From NCBI GenBank assembly GCA_040381215.1, contig JBEIHO010000008.1:1-64000 (forward strand): DNA of 64,000 nt, read 5' to 3'. Below, piece by piece: positions 24,675-34,061 of this stretch (position 1 is its first letter; every line of letters begins with the position of its first letter). Under the pieces are notes generated by a model. The model saw nothing but the letters and a program-made list of their open reading frames with translations. It had not been told where the DNA came from and did not search any database. The translations under genes were made by a program, and so were the position numbers. This stretch comes from SZUA-430 sp040381215. GTDB taxonomy: Bacteria > Pseudomonadota > Alphaproteobacteria > Micropepsales > Micropepsaceae.

Positions 24675-25331
24675 TCATGCCGTTCCTGTCAGGGATGCGA
24701 TTTCGCGGGCGATGTTCTGGCGCGCGGTGGCGGCATATTCACCTTCGAATATTCCGGAACGGAATATGCGGTCGCGCGCGATCATTGTGTTCAGGAACCG
24801 GGAGCGGCCCTTCGCCCACGCGGCGTCGTCGAGGTGGCTGTATTCAGCGCGGACCTGACGGGCGTAGGCATCGTATTCCGCAGCCGGAGCGCCGACGATC
24901 GCGATGTCTGCGTCGAGGAAGATGTCGTCATCGTAATCGCGTCCGCCCTGCGCATGATTGCGGGTGGCAAGGATGAGCTGCACGACATGGGAACGGAGCG
25001 CGGGGCCCGCGCCGAGGTCGTCGAGTTCCTTCATCGCCCGCTCGGCGCTCTTTGCCTCGTTGTCCTGGCGACGCGGGTCGTAGACCGCGTCGTGGTACCA
25101 GACCGCGAAGGCGAGGCGGGCAGGGTCGTCGATCTCGTCTGCGTGGCGCTCGAGGCAGTCAAAGAGCCAGGTCAGATGCGACAGGTTGTGATAGTGGCGA
25201 TGGGGTTCTGCGTAGGAGCGGCACAGGCCGTCGAACAGGGTGCTCACGAGAGGCGCCGAGAAATTGCCCAGCAGTTGCACGTGCGTGCGCCAGCGTGCCT
25301 TCAGTCCATCAATGCCGGGCCCCGTGGTCAA
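24675..25331 (-). CDS. HD-domain predicted metal-dependent phosphohydrolase
   Basis: The 218-residue protein has the HD layout: HRHYHNLSH near residues 44-52, WYHDAVYD with the paired His80-Asp81, a helix with ILATRNH, and DADIAI as the second metal Asp. Such proteins cleave phosphate esters or nucleotides; this subfamily (N-terminal LLGNFSAPLVSTLFDGL) is uncharacterised. The ATG overlaps the carA stop by 4 bp (ATGA), so it is translationally coupled to carA and lies between carA and carB. A role in nucleotide or carbamoyl-phosphate housekeeping is plausible but only inferred from position. Confidence 0.8.
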   Translation of the reverse strand: MTTGPGIDGLKARWRTHVQLLGNFSAPLVSTLFDGLCRSYAEPHRHYHNLSHLTWLFDCLERHADEIDDPARLAFAVWYHDAVYDPRRQDNEAKSAERAMKELDDLGAGPALRSHVVQLILATRNHAQGGRDYDDDIFLDADIAIVGAPAAEYDAYARQVRAEYSHLDDAAWAKGRSRFLNTMIARDRIFRSGIFEGEYAATARQNIAREIASLTGTA

Positions 25332-26515
25332 CGCTGCTGCTCCATTGCTTGTGCGAAGCGATCGAACAGGTAGGCGCTGTCATGCGGTCCTGGCGAGGCT
25401 TCTGGGTGGTACTGGACAGAAAAGACGGGGCGCCCTTTCAGGGCGATGCCGCAATTGGTGCCGTCGAAAAGCGAGACGTGTGTTTCGATGACGTCCTTCG
25501 GCAAGGTCGCCGTGTCGACGGTGAAGCCGTGGTTCATCGAGACGATTTCCACCTTGCTGGTGGACAGGTCCTTCACGGGGTGATTGGCGCCGTGATGGCC
25601 CTGTTTCATCTTCTTCGTTGTTGCCCCGAGCGCGAGTGCCAGCATCTGGTGGCCGAGGCAAATTCCGAATACGGGCTTGCCTGAGGCTACGGCCTTGCGG
25701 ATCACGGGGCAGGCGTAGGTTCCCGTCGCGGCAGGGTCTCCCGGGCCGTTCGACAGGACGATGCCGTCAGGCTTCAGCCGCTCGATGTCTTCCCAGGATG
25801 TCGTCGCCGGGACGATGGTCAACTTCGCCCCGATCGATGTCAGGCCGCGCAGGATGTTGCGTTTCACGCCGTAATCGATGACGACCACGTTGAAGCGGGT
25901 TGCCTTACCTGGTCTGAAACCTGCGTGCCATTGCCAGCGCTGCTCGTCGAGCGTCCAGGGCTTGCTCGCGGTTACTTCCCGCGCCAGGTCCATGCCTTCG
26001 AGGCCGGGCCACTCGCGCGCGCGCCGCTGCAGCTTGTCGATGTCGAAGTCGCCGGTGGGGTCGTGCGCAATGATGCCATTGGGCATTCCATTCTCGCGGA
26101 TGCGGCGGGTCAGTGCGCGCGTGTCGATGCCACCGAGGCCCACAATCCGGTTGCGCTTCAGCCAGATGTCGAGGTGCTGGGTGTTGCGATAATTCGAGGG
26201 GTTGGTGATCGGGGATTTGACGATCAAGCCGCGGGTTGCGGGCGTTGTCGTTTCGATGTCTTCCGGATTGGTGCCCACATTGCCGATGTGGGGGAAGGTG
26301 AAACAGACGATCTGCGCCGCGTAGGAGGGGTCGGTCAGGATCTCCTGATAGCCCGTCATGGCGGTGTTGAAGCAGACTTCGCCCACTGCCTCTCCGGCGG
26401 CGCCAAAGCCCAGGCCTTCGAAGACTGTACCATCTGCGAGCACAAGCGCGCCCGTGATTCGTCTCCGCGAGCGGGCGGCGCCCTTCTCGCGGGGGTTGGT
26501 GGCAGGTTCCGTCAT
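25328..26515 (-). CDS. carA: Carbamoyl-phosphate synthase, small (glutaminase) subunit
   Basis: The start is the ATG at 26515 (MTEPATNPREKG), giving 395 residues; a longer frame upstream starts with an implausible leader. The N-terminal CPSase domain (GTVFEGLGFGAAGEAVGEVCFNTAMTGYQEI) is followed by a class I glutamine amidotransferase. Its nucleophile Cys lies in GICLGHQMLAL and the catalytic His in QYHPEASPGPHD. CarA hydrolyses glutamine and passes ammonia to CarB. It is the first gene of the minus-strand unit carA-HD-carB. Confidence 0.97.
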   Translation of the reverse strand: MTEPATNPREKGAARSRRRITGALVLADGTVFEGLGFGAAGEAVGEVCFNTAMTGYQEILTDPSYAAQIVCFTFPHIGNVGTNPEDIETTTPATRGLIVKSPITNPSNYRNTQHLDIWLKRNRIVGLGGIDTRALTRRIRENGMPNGIIAHDPTGDFDIDKLQRRAREWPGLEGMDLAREVTASKPWTLDEQRWQWHAGFRPGKATRFNVVVIDYGVKRNILRGLTSIGAKLTIVPATTSWEDIERLKPDGIVLSNGPGDPAATGTYACPVIRKAVASGKPVFGICLGHQMLALALGATTKKMKQGHHGANHPVKDLSTSKVEIVSMNHGFTVDTATLPKDVIETHVSLFDGTNCGIALKGRPVFSVQYHPEASPGPHDSAYLFDRFAQAMEQQR

Positions 26516-26715
26516 GTCAGAAAGCTCGCGGTCTTGCGGGATTTTGGCCTTGAGCCCCGCAAATTCGCGGGACCATATGAGAGAGGGTTTGCTGTCGTCA
26601 AGGAACGCTGTTGTCCCAGTCCACAAGCCAGATCATCCCTTTGCCTCAAAGGGTTGGGTGTGGCGTGCCCGACCATGTATGGTCCGCAATCCATCCGGCA
26701 AGTGAGGACTTTTGC

Positions 26716-27180
26716 ATGCTGCGCGAGACATTCAACGAAGCCCTGAAAGACGCCATGCGGGCCAAGGACCAGCGCAAAGTCGGCACGCTGCGCCTCATCA
26801 ATGCCGCGCTCAAGGACAAGGATATCGAGGCGCGCGGGCTGGGGAAGGGGCCGCTGGGCGACGAGGACATCCTGGCGTTGCTGCAGAAGATGATCAAGCA
26901 ACGCAACGACTCCATCGAGGCCTATGAAAAGGCGGGGCGCGCAGACCTCGTGGTGCAGGAGCAGGAAGAGAAAGCCATCATCGAGGCTTATTTGCCGCAG
27001 CAAATGGGACCCGACGAGGTCAAGGCGGCCGTGCAGGCTGCCATTGCGGCGACGGGTGCGGCCTCGGTGAAGGACATGGGCAAGGTCATGGGCGAGCTCA
27101 AAGGCAAATTCGCCGGCCGCATGGATTTTTCCAAGGCGAATGGCGTCGTCAAGGAACTGCTTTCGGGCGCTGGCGCCTGA
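26716..27180 (+). CDS. GatB/YqeY domain-containing protein
   Basis: The start is the ATG at 26716 (MLRETFNEALKDAMRAKDQRKVGTLRL) after GTGAGGA. The 154-residue product has the YqeY fold: N-terminal helical hairpin and the C-terminal DMGKVMGELKGKFAGRMDFSKANGVVKELL, which resembles the tRNA-binding tail of GatB. The function is not settled. It is 3 bp upstream of dnaG on the same strand, so they are co-transcribed. The order yqeY-dnaG-rpoD is shared by many proteobacteria. Confidence 0.92.
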   Translation: MLRETFNEALKDAMRAKDQRKVGTLRLINAALKDKDIEARGLGKGPLGDEDILALLQKMIKQRNDSIEAYEKAGRADLVVQEQEEKAIIEAYLPQQMGPDEVKAAVQAAIAATGAASVKDMGKVMGELKGKFAGRMDFSKANGVVKELLSGAGA

Positions 27181-27183
27181 GGC

Positions 27184-29106
27184 ATGCGCTTTACGCCCCG
27201 ATTTCTCGACGAGCTGCGTGACCGGCTGCGCCTGAGCGACTATGTCGGGCGCAAGGTCAAGCTTGTCCGGCGCGGGCGTAACCACACGGGGCTTTGTCCG
27301 TTCCACAACGAGAAGTCGCCCTCCTTTTCGGTCAACGAGGACAAGGGGTTCTTCCACTGCTTCGGGTGCGGCGAGCACGGCAACGTGATCGATTTCGTGA
27401 TGAAGACGGAAGGTCTCAGCTTTCCGGAGGCCGTGGAGAAGCTGGCCGGCGACGCGGGGATGGAGCTGCCGCGCCGCGACGCGCGCGATGAAGCGCGGGA
27501 AAAGGCCCAGAAATCGCTGCATGAAATCATGGAGATGGCGGCGGCCTTCTTCGAGGGCGAATTGCGGGGCGCGCGCGGCGCCAAGGCGCGGGCCTATCTC
27601 GACGGACGGCAGCTGTCGGGACCCATCGCGCAGCGTTTCCGGCTGGGCTTTTCGCCCGACACGCGACATTCCCTCAAGGACCATCTGGCGGCGAAGGGCG
27701 TTGCCGTTGCTGACATGGTGGAGGCGGGGCTTCTGGTCGCGCCCGACGAAGGCGGGGCTCCTTACGACCGTTTTCGGGGCCGGGTCATGTTTCCCATTGC
27801 CGATGCCCGGGGCCGGGTGATCGCCTTTGGCGGCCGCACGCTGGATCCGGATGGCAAGCCCAAGTACCTCAATTCTCCTGAAACGCCGCTTTTCCGCAAG
27901 AGCACGGTGCTCTTCAACCTGGCTCCGGCGCGCAAGGCGGTTGCGGCCGGTGCGCCGCTTGTGGCGGTGGAGGGCTATGTCGATGTGATTGCGCTTGCGG
28001 CCTCCGGGTTCGAGGGCACGGTTGCCCCCTTGGGAACGGCATTGACGGAAGAGCACCTCGAGCAGATGTGGCGCATGGCGCCGGAGCCGATCCTTTGTTT
28101 TGACGGTGACAAGGCGGGCGTGAAGGCGGCGCAGCGGGGGATCGATCTGGCGCTCCCCCTCCTCAAGCCGGGGCAATCCCTGAGGCTGGCTTTGCTGCCT
28201 GGGGGGCAGGATCCCGATGACCTGATACGGGCGCGCGGGGCGCCGGCCATGCAGGAGGTCCTCAATGCTGCTCTTCCGCTAGCGGAAATGCTCTGGCGGC
28301 GGGAGGTCGAAAGCGCAGACCTGTCGACGCCCGAGCGCCGGGCGGGTGCCGAGGTGAATCTCATGCGGCTGGTGGACAGTATCGAGGACCAGCGGGTCAA
28401 GGAGCATTACCGCACGAACATGCGCGAGCGGCTCAGGGCGCTTTTTGCCCCGGGTTCCGGGCGCCGGGAGGGCGGAGACCGGCCCAGGCCGTCAGACCGG
28501 GGGCCGCGGCCCCCCTTCCAGCCCCGCAACATGCGTCCCGAGCGCCCCGGGGCGCGGCCGGCGTGGACGCCCCCGGTTTCGGATGCGCTGCGGCGTTCGG
28601 CTGCAGGGCAGGGCCTGTCTGCGGCGTCAGGGTCCGCCGGCATGGCGGAAGAGGTCCTTATCCTCGCAATCCTGCGCCATCCGTTCCTGCTCGAGGCGCA
28701 TGCGGAAACCCTCGCCATGCTTACCATTTCCGAGCAAAATCTTGACAAGGTGCGGCATGAGATCCTACATGCCTCATCTTTGGATCAATCCCTTGACAGT
28801 CAACGCCTTGGCAACCACCTCAGGAAGCGTGGGCTCGGGGATGTTTGCGAGCGGTTGGAGCGGCGGCCGATGCTCAGATCGATGGCAGTGACGCGCGCTG
28901 AGACGCCCCACGCTGTCGTGGTGCGCGAGTTCGAACACGCCCTTTCGCGCCACCGGAAGCTCACCGAGCTTGCGGGGGAGCATGCGATGGCTGCCGAGAC
29001 GTTCCGGCGCGACGCCACCGAGGAAAACCTTGCGCGGCTGCGTGCCATCGATGAAGAGCTGCGATCGCAGCAGGGATCCGAGGCCGGCCCGCCTGACAAT
29101 TTCTGA
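27184..29106 (+). CDS. dnaG: DNA primase
   Basis: DnaG makes RNA primers for replication. The 640-residue protein has an N-terminal zinc-ribbon with C38, H41, C59 and C62 (LCPFHNEKSPSFSV...FFHCFGCG). The TOPRIM catalytic core follows (VAVEGYVDVIALAASGF and the DGDKAGVKA metal site). A helicase-binding C-terminal domain starts around residue 480, behind a Pro/Arg-rich linker (RPSDRGPRPPFQPRNM...). Spacing to yqeY (3 bp) and to rpoD fits the macromolecular-synthesis operon. Confidence 0.97.
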   Translation: MRFTPRFLDELRDRLRLSDYVGRKVKLVRRGRNHTGLCPFHNEKSPSFSVNEDKGFFHCFGCGEHGNVIDFVMKTEGLSFPEAVEKLAGDAGMELPRRDARDEAREKAQKSLHEIMEMAAAFFEGELRGARGAKARAYLDGRQLSGPIAQRFRLGFSPDTRHSLKDHLAAKGVAVADMVEAGLLVAPDEGGAPYDRFRGRVMFPIADARGRVIAFGGRTLDPDGKPKYLNSPETPLFRKSTVLFNLAPARKAVAAGAPLVAVEGYVDVIALAASGFEGTVAPLGTALTEEHLEQMWRMAPEPILCFDGDKAGVKAAQRGIDLALPLLKPGQSLRLALLPGGQDPDDLIRARGAPAMQEVLNAALPLAEMLWRREVESADLSTPERRAGAEVNLMRLVDSIEDQRVKEHYRTNMRERLRALFAPGSGRREGGDRPRPSDRGPRPPFQPRNMRPERPGARPAWTPPVSDALRRSAAGQGLSAASGSAGMAEEVLILAILRHPFLLEAHAETLAMLTISEQNLDKVRHEILHASSLDQSLDSQRLGNHLRKRGLGDVCERLERRPMLRSMAVTRAETPHAVVVREFEHALSRHRKLTELAGEHAMAAETFRRDATEENLARLRAIDEELRSQQGSEAGPPDNF

Positions 29107-29160
29107 CCTGCAAACGCTTGCAGGGGCATCCGACAACAACATCGCAGAACAGACGACGCA

Positions 29161-31557
29161 GTGACGAAAAAGCAGAACACAGATCGAAAGGCTTCCCAAG
29201 CCAAGACCAAGGCCCAGCCGAAGTCCGAGAAGAAATCCGGCAGCAAGCCGGCAGCGAAGGAAGCCGCAAAACCGCGGCAGCAGGATCTGAAATCGCTCCT
29301 CAAGGCGATGGTCAAACCGTTGCCGACGCCAAAGTCCAAGCCGCCGAAGGCCGTGCCGCAAAGCCTTGACGCCAAATCGACGACAGACGCGAAAGAGCCC
29401 CCGAAAGACATGTCCAAACCAGCGAGCCCCGCGGTTCCCAAGGCGAAGGCGGGTGCGGCACCTTCCGCCACCGGCAAACAGGCGACAGTGAAGACCGGCA
29501 AGCCGGGCGAGGCGGCTCCGGAGGAGCGGCCGGAGTCGTTGCTCGATCTTTCCGACGCGGCCGTGAAGAAGATGATCGCGCGCGCCAAACAGCGCGGGTT
29601 CGTGACCCTGGACGAGTTGAACAAGGTTCTGCCGTCCGAACGCGTGTCCTCGGAGCAGATCGAAGACACGATGGCCATGCTCAACGACATGGGCATCAAT
29701 GTCACCGAGGCCGAAGAAAAGGACGAAGAGGGCGAGAACGGTGGTGCCGTAGCGCTTGCGCGTGAAGAGGCTGCCGTCACGAAGGTCGAGACGGAAGAGA
29801 CCGAGCGCACGGATGACCCGGTGCGCATGTACCTGCGCGAGATGGGTACGGTCGAGCTGTTGTCGCGCGAGGGCGAAATCGCGATCGCCAAGCGCATCGA
29901 GGCCGGTCGAGAGCTGATGATCGGCGCGCTTTGCGAAAGCCCGCTGACATTCGAAGCCATCATGGTTTGGCGCGACGAGCTGAACGAAGGCAAGATCCTG
30001 CTTCGCGACATCATCGACCTGGAAGCCACCTATGGTGGCGGGCCGGAGGCGAAGGCGATGGCGGCGGAAGGCGGCATGGTGCTGCCGCCCGAGTTCGCGG
30101 CCGGTGGGCCGGGGGCTCCCGGTCAGGGCGTCCAGCCCGGCAAGCCGTTCGTGCCACCCAAGCCGCCTCAGCTTCGCGTTGTCGCGCCGCCCAAGCCTGC
30201 GCCGCAGCCGAAGGCGGATCCCGACGACGTCACGAATGTCGAGGCGCCGACGCGCAGCGAAGACGAGGCGCCGGAGGAAGACGAGGGCAGCCTGTCGCTG
30301 GCGGCCATGGAAGCCGTCCTGAAGCCCAAGATCCTCGAGACGTTCGAGGAGATCGCCAATCTCTACAAGAAGCTTGGCAAATTGCAGGACGCCGAGGTCG
30401 AGGCGCATCTGTCCAGCGAGGAGCTGTCGACCAGCCAGGATCGGCGCTTCAAGAAGCTCAAGAACGAGACCATCGACCTTGTCAAATCCCTGCGGCTGAA
30501 CAATGCCCGCATCGAGGCGCTGGTCGAGCAGATGTACTCGATCAACAAGCGTCTGGTTACGCTCGAGTCCCGGCTGATGCGCCTTGCGGAAGCGCATGGC
30601 GTGGGACGCGAGGACTTTCTCAAGGAGTACGAGAACGAAGAGCTTGATCCCAACTGGATCAAGCGCGTCGGGCGGCTGACCCGTCGTGGCTGGAAAGATT
30701 TCGCGATCGAAGAAAAAGATCGCGCCCGCGACATTCGCATGGAAATCCAGACGCTGGCCCAGGAAATGCGCCAGCCGATCACCGAGTTCAAGCGCATCGT
30801 TCGCACCGCCCAGAAGGGCGAGCGCGAAGCCCGGCAGGCCAAGAAGGAAATGGTGGAGGCGAACCTGCGCCTCGTGATCTCGATCGCCAAGAAGTACACG
30901 AACCGCGGCCTGCAGTTCCTTGATCTCATTCAGGAAGGCAATATCGGCCTGATGAAGGCGGTCGACAAGTTCGAGTATCGTCGCGGCTACAAGTTCTCGA
31001 CCTATGCAACGTGGTGGATCCGCCAGGCGATCACGCGTTCGATCGCCGACCAGGCGCGTACGATCCGTATCCCCGTGCACATGATCGAAACGATCAACAA
31101 GCTGGTGCGCACCTCGCGCCAGATGCTGCACGAGATCGGTCGCGAGCCGACCCCGGAGGAGCTGGCTGAAAAGCTTGCCATGCCGCTGGAGAAGGTGCGC
31201 AAGGTGCTGAAGATCGCCAAGGAGCCGATCTCTCTCGAGACGCCGATCGGCGACGAGGAAGATTCACATCTCGGCGATTTCATCCCGGACACCAATGCGG
31301 TGCTGCCGATCGATGCTGCGATCCAGTCGAACCTGCGCGAGACGACCACGCGCGTGCTGGCATCGCTCACCCCGCGCGAGGAGCGCGTGCTGCGCATGCG
31401 CTTCGGCATCGGCATGAACACGGACCATACGCTTGAAGAAGTGGGTCAGCAGTTCTCGGTCACGCGCGAGCGTATCCGCCAGATCGAGGCCAAGGCCCTG
31501 CGCAAACTCAAGCACCCGAGCCGGTCGCGCAAGCTGCGCAGCTTCCTCGACAATTGA
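29161..31557 (+). CDS. rpoD: Primary sigma factor RpoD (sigma-70), long N-terminal form
   Basis: Housekeeping sigma factor. The GTG at 29161 gives 798 residues, longer than the ~610-680 typical of the family. Residues 1-120 are a Lys/Ala/Pro-rich low-complexity leader. Residues ~127-185 match region 1.1 (SDAAVKKMIARAKQRGFVTLDELNKVLP) and ~219-250 region 1.2 (DDPVRMYLREMGTVELLSREGE). A Pro/Ala-rich insert follows at about 293-376. Regions 2-4 are canonical: NLRLVISIAKKYTNRGLQFLDLIQEGN, YATWWIRQAITRSI, and the C-terminal EERVLRMRFG...EEVGQQFSVTRERIRQIEAKALRKLKHP. Both extra segments are in frame, so this is not a frameshift artefact. Confidence 0.97.
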   Translation: MTKKQNTDRKASQAKTKAQPKSEKKSGSKPAAKEAAKPRQQDLKSLLKAMVKPLPTPKSKPPKAVPQSLDAKSTTDAKEPPKDMSKPASPAVPKAKAGAAPSATGKQATVKTGKPGEAAPEERPESLLDLSDAAVKKMIARAKQRGFVTLDELNKVLPSERVSSEQIEDTMAMLNDMGINVTEAEEKDEEGENGGAVALAREEAAVTKVETEETERTDDPVRMYLREMGTVELLSREGEIAIAKRIEAGRELMIGALCESPLTFEAIMVWRDELNEGKILLRDIIDLEATYGGGPEAKAMAAEGGMVLPPEFAAGGPGAPGQGVQPGKPFVPPKPPQLRVVAPPKPAPQPKADPDDVTNVEAPTRSEDEAPEEDEGSLSLAAMEAVLKPKILETFEEIANLYKKLGKLQDAEVEAHLSSEELSTSQDRRFKKLKNETIDLVKSLRLNNARIEALVEQMYSINKRLVTLESRLMRLAEAHGVGREDFLKEYENEELDPNWIKRVGRLTRRGWKDFAIEEKDRARDIRMEIQTLAQEMRQPITEFKRIVRTAQKGEREARQAKKEMVEANLRLVISIAKKYTNRGLQFLDLIQEGNIGLMKAVDKFEYRRGYKFSTYATWWIRQAITRSIADQARTIRIPVHMIETINKLVRTSRQMLHEIGREPTPEELAEKLAMPLEKVRKVLKIAKEPISLETPIGDEEDSHLGDFIPDTNAVLPIDAAIQSNLRETTTRVLASLTPREERVLRMRFGIGMNTDHTLEEVGQQFSVTRERIRQIEAKALRKLKHPSRSRKLRSFLDN

Positions 31558-31580
31558 GAAATGGCTGCCTTGGGGGCGGG

Positions 31581-32513
31581 CTAGAAATCCGGCCTCAGGC
31601 TTACCTTCTTCAGCTCCCGACCGACCATGTGGCGAAAGATGGCCGGAGCGATCCATGTCAGGATTGCAAAGCCGACTGCAGCTGCCACGACGAGGCTCTG
31701 CACAATCGCCGGGAACATGGCGAGCAAGGTCGCGCGGAAGAGCTGGAAGGTGAAATAGATCAAGAGAACCACTGCCCAGGCTTTCCAGCCGGCGAACCTC
31801 TGGATCCACATGGCCCAGCGCCACCATAGGCCCATGATGGGGTTCTTGCGGCTCTTTATCTGGCACAGCAGGTTGATGGCCGCGACGTTGCTGGCATCGT
31901 GCCTCAGCGCCCAGAGCGCGTGATCCATCGCTTCCTGCACACGACCCTGTCGCAGTGCAACCATTCCCTTGGCCAGGAGGGCGCTGGTGTTGTCGGGCGC
32001 GAGGTGCATGGCATCGTCTGCGAAGCGGGATGCCTCGTCCAGGCGGCCTTCGATGGTGGCGAGCTCGGCGCAGCTGGCCAGTATGCTCGGTTCGTCCGGC
32101 GCGAGGGAGAGGGCCTCATCAAGGTATGCCCTGGCTTCCTTGCGACGGTTCCTGTTCACCAGGAATGCGCCATAGGCGTAATGATTGTATTCGCCATCCG
32201 GGTAGAGTTCGATTGCCGCCTTGAAGTGTTTTTCAGCCAGTTCGGGCTTGCCCTTCAGCTGGTAGGCGAGGGCGAGCGTTCGATGCGCAAATTCCCAATC
32301 CGGTGCTGATGCGACTGCGGCCTCTGCGGCAGACACTGCCTCATCTGCATGGCCGCGGCGAATATTGATTGCCCCCAGCGTGCCCAGCGCATGCGCGTCA
32401 TCGGGTGCTTCTCGCAGGATGTCCTTGATCCTGCTTGCGGCTCCGTCGTGATTGCCGGCCGCGGAGAGTGCGTTTGCGGCATCGATGGCAATGTTGATCT
32501 CGTCCATGTCCAT
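31581..32513 (-). CDS. TPR protein with C-terminal membrane helices, partner of the AAA+ ATPase
   Basis: Residues ~1-205 are five or more TPR units (DAHALGTLGAINIRRGHADEA, EFAHRTLALAYQLKGKPELAEKHFKAAIELYPDG, and others). After SRKNPIMGLWWRW come two or three hydrophobic segments (about 232-250, 255-285), ending with a basic tail, so the TPRs sit at a membrane. It starts 3 bp after the stop of the AAA+ gene and is on the same strand, so the two are co-translated or co-transcribed. I know no family for the pair. Confidence 0.75.
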   Translation of the reverse strand: MDMDEINIAIDAANALSAAGNHDGAASRIKDILREAPDDAHALGTLGAINIRRGHADEAVSAAEAAVASAPDWEFAHRTLALAYQLKGKPELAEKHFKAAIELYPDGEYNHYAYGAFLVNRNRRKEARAYLDEALSLAPDEPSILASCAELATIEGRLDEASRFADDAMHLAPDNTSALLAKGMVALRQGRVQEAMDHALWALRHDASNVAAINLLCQIKSRKNPIMGLWWRWAMWIQRFAGWKAWAVVLLIYFTFQLFRATLLAMFPAIVQSLVVAAAVGFAILTWIAPAIFRHMVGRELKKVSLRPDF

Positions 32514-32516
32514 GGA

Positions 32517-33848
32517 CTAGCGACCGAACTTGTCGAGGAAGGCGACGACGTCGTCGTAAAGTCCGCCTTCGTTGGCGAACTTCGCGTAATTGCGGGCCTG
32601 GGACAGCCACTCGAGCGTGGTTGGGCGCACTTCCTTGAGGGCTGCGCTGAGGTGCGCGGGGGAAATCGGCTTGATCTTGTCATGGCTGAGGCTTTCCTCA
32701 ATCGCCATGTCACATGCGGTTTCGACGATATTCGTGATGTCTGCGCCCGAATAGCCGCTGGTCTTCTCCGCGAGCATGTCCGTGTCGATCTTGCCTTCGG
32801 CCGGCCGGCCTTTCAGCTCGATCTCGAAAATGATCTTTCGTGCAATGCGGTCCGGTGGCGGGACGAAAACGCTTCGGTCAAAGCGGCCGTTGCGCCGAAA
32901 CGCGGGGTCGATTGCCCATGGCACGTTGGTCGCCGCGAGCACAAGGACGCCTTCATTGACCGAGTTGAAGCCATCGAATTCGTTGAGAAAGGTGGAGACC
33001 ATCGCTGACTTGTGATCGCCTTCGGAAAAGCGGCGGCGCGCGGCGAGGGCCTCTATTTCGTCGAAGAACAGCACGGATGGCTTCTGCATGCGCGCTTCTT
33101 CAAAGGCGTGCGCCAGGCGTTTTTCCGACTCGCCGATCCACATGCTCAACACTTCGGCGATCTCGACGGGGATGAACGCGGCGTTGCACTCGGTTGCCGT
33201 GGCGCGCGCGAGCAGGGTCTTGCCGCATCCGGGAGGGCCATAGAGAAGGACACCGCCACCGGCGCGCTTCCTGAAGCGATCGAACAGCGATTTCTTCTCG
33301 AAGGGCAGGACGATCTTGCGCCGGATCTGCGCCTTGACCTCTTCAAGCCCGCCGATGTCTGCAAAGCTGACCGGCGTGCGCGTATCGCGCGTTTCGTCCC
33401 CGGCAGGGCGGGTTGGCGGGCTCTCGCGTCCTTGCGGATTGAATTTTATGACGGTGCCCGTGGCGCTTGTGCGCTGCTGGACCGCGAGCGCCGCGTCGAG
33501 TTCCGGGGAGCGGGTCGACGGGTTGCCGTCCAGCGCCGCCTGATAGGTCTTGAGTGCCAGTTCCCGGTCATCGAGCGCGAGGTAGATCCTTGCTCTGACC
33601 ACCATGTCTTCCGGGCTCTCTGCCTTGCACCAGAGCAGCGCCGCTCTTGGCTCTGCGTGCTGGAGCAGGAAAGCGGCGATCGACATCTGTGTCGCCTGGT
33701 CGACGCCTGCGTTGTCGGCCCGCGCAAAAAACTCGATGGCGGGGGAAGGGTCCACTGCTTCGGATGCCGTGCGGGCGAGGGCGCGCAAGATGCCTGCGGA
33801 TCTTGGTGCCGCTGTTGCCGCTTCAATCAGGTCGTGCAGTTCGCTCAT
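32517..33848 (-). CDS. AAA+ ATPase of the Vps4/katanin-like clade with N-terminal helical domain
   Basis: Start at the ATG 33848 (MSELHDLIEAATAAP); an upstream ATG would add 13 residues. Residues 1-130 are TPR-like helices. The AAA module covers ~158-400: Walker A GPPGCGKT (204-211), pore-loop SMWIGESEK with aromatic Trp (235-243), Walker B VLFFDEIEA (259-267), sensor 1 AATNVPWAID, arginine fingers in FRRNGRFDR, and the GYSGADITNIVETACDMA lid. The WIGESEK and GADI motifs resemble Vps4/katanin/spastin ATPases more than ClpX or FtsH. A protein-unfolding or complex-disassembly role is inferred; no protease domain is fused. Its TPR partner follows at once. Confidence 0.85.
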   Translation of the reverse strand: MSELHDLIEAATAAPRSAGILRALARTASEAVDPSPAIEFFARADNAGVDQATQMSIAAFLLQHAEPRAALLWCKAESPEDMVVRARIYLALDDRELALKTYQAALDGNPSTRSPELDAALAVQQRTSATGTVIKFNPQGRESPPTRPAGDETRDTRTPVSFADIGGLEEVKAQIRRKIVLPFEKKSLFDRFRKRAGGGVLLYGPPGCGKTLLARATATECNAAFIPVEIAEVLSMWIGESEKRLAHAFEEARMQKPSVLFFDEIEALAARRRFSEGDHKSAMVSTFLNEFDGFNSVNEGVLVLAATNVPWAIDPAFRRNGRFDRSVFVPPPDRIARKIIFEIELKGRPAEGKIDTDMLAEKTSGYSGADITNIVETACDMAIEESLSHDKIKPISPAHLSAALKEVRPTTLEWLSQARNYAKFANEGGLYDDVVAFLDKFGR

Positions 33849-34061
33849 TGCCGTCCAACTAGAACAGAATTCGACGCTGCCGGGCAATTGATAGTTGCGG
33901 CGGTCTTTGGTTACGGGCGGGGGGTATCCTCGTCGCGGTCCCGGTTCGCGGGCGAAAGTCCCGTGAAGTCATGGTTTACGGAAGAGCCCCGTTTGCTCTG
34001 GATCAACGCCATCGTGGCCGACCATCGCGAAGATCGGCGTGTCGTAAAAACGGGGTCCATC

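Noticed and set aside
28774..31131. 785-codon minus-strand open frame opposite dnaG and rpoD
   Set aside because: Antisense of two well-identified genes, with Leu/Arg/His-rich sequence and no recognisable motif.
33012..34061. Long plus-strand open frame antisense to the AAA+ gene
   Set aside because: It is the reverse strand of a clearly coding ATPase gene in a high-GC genome. Only the last 71 codons, past the ATPase start, look real and were kept as a separate gene.
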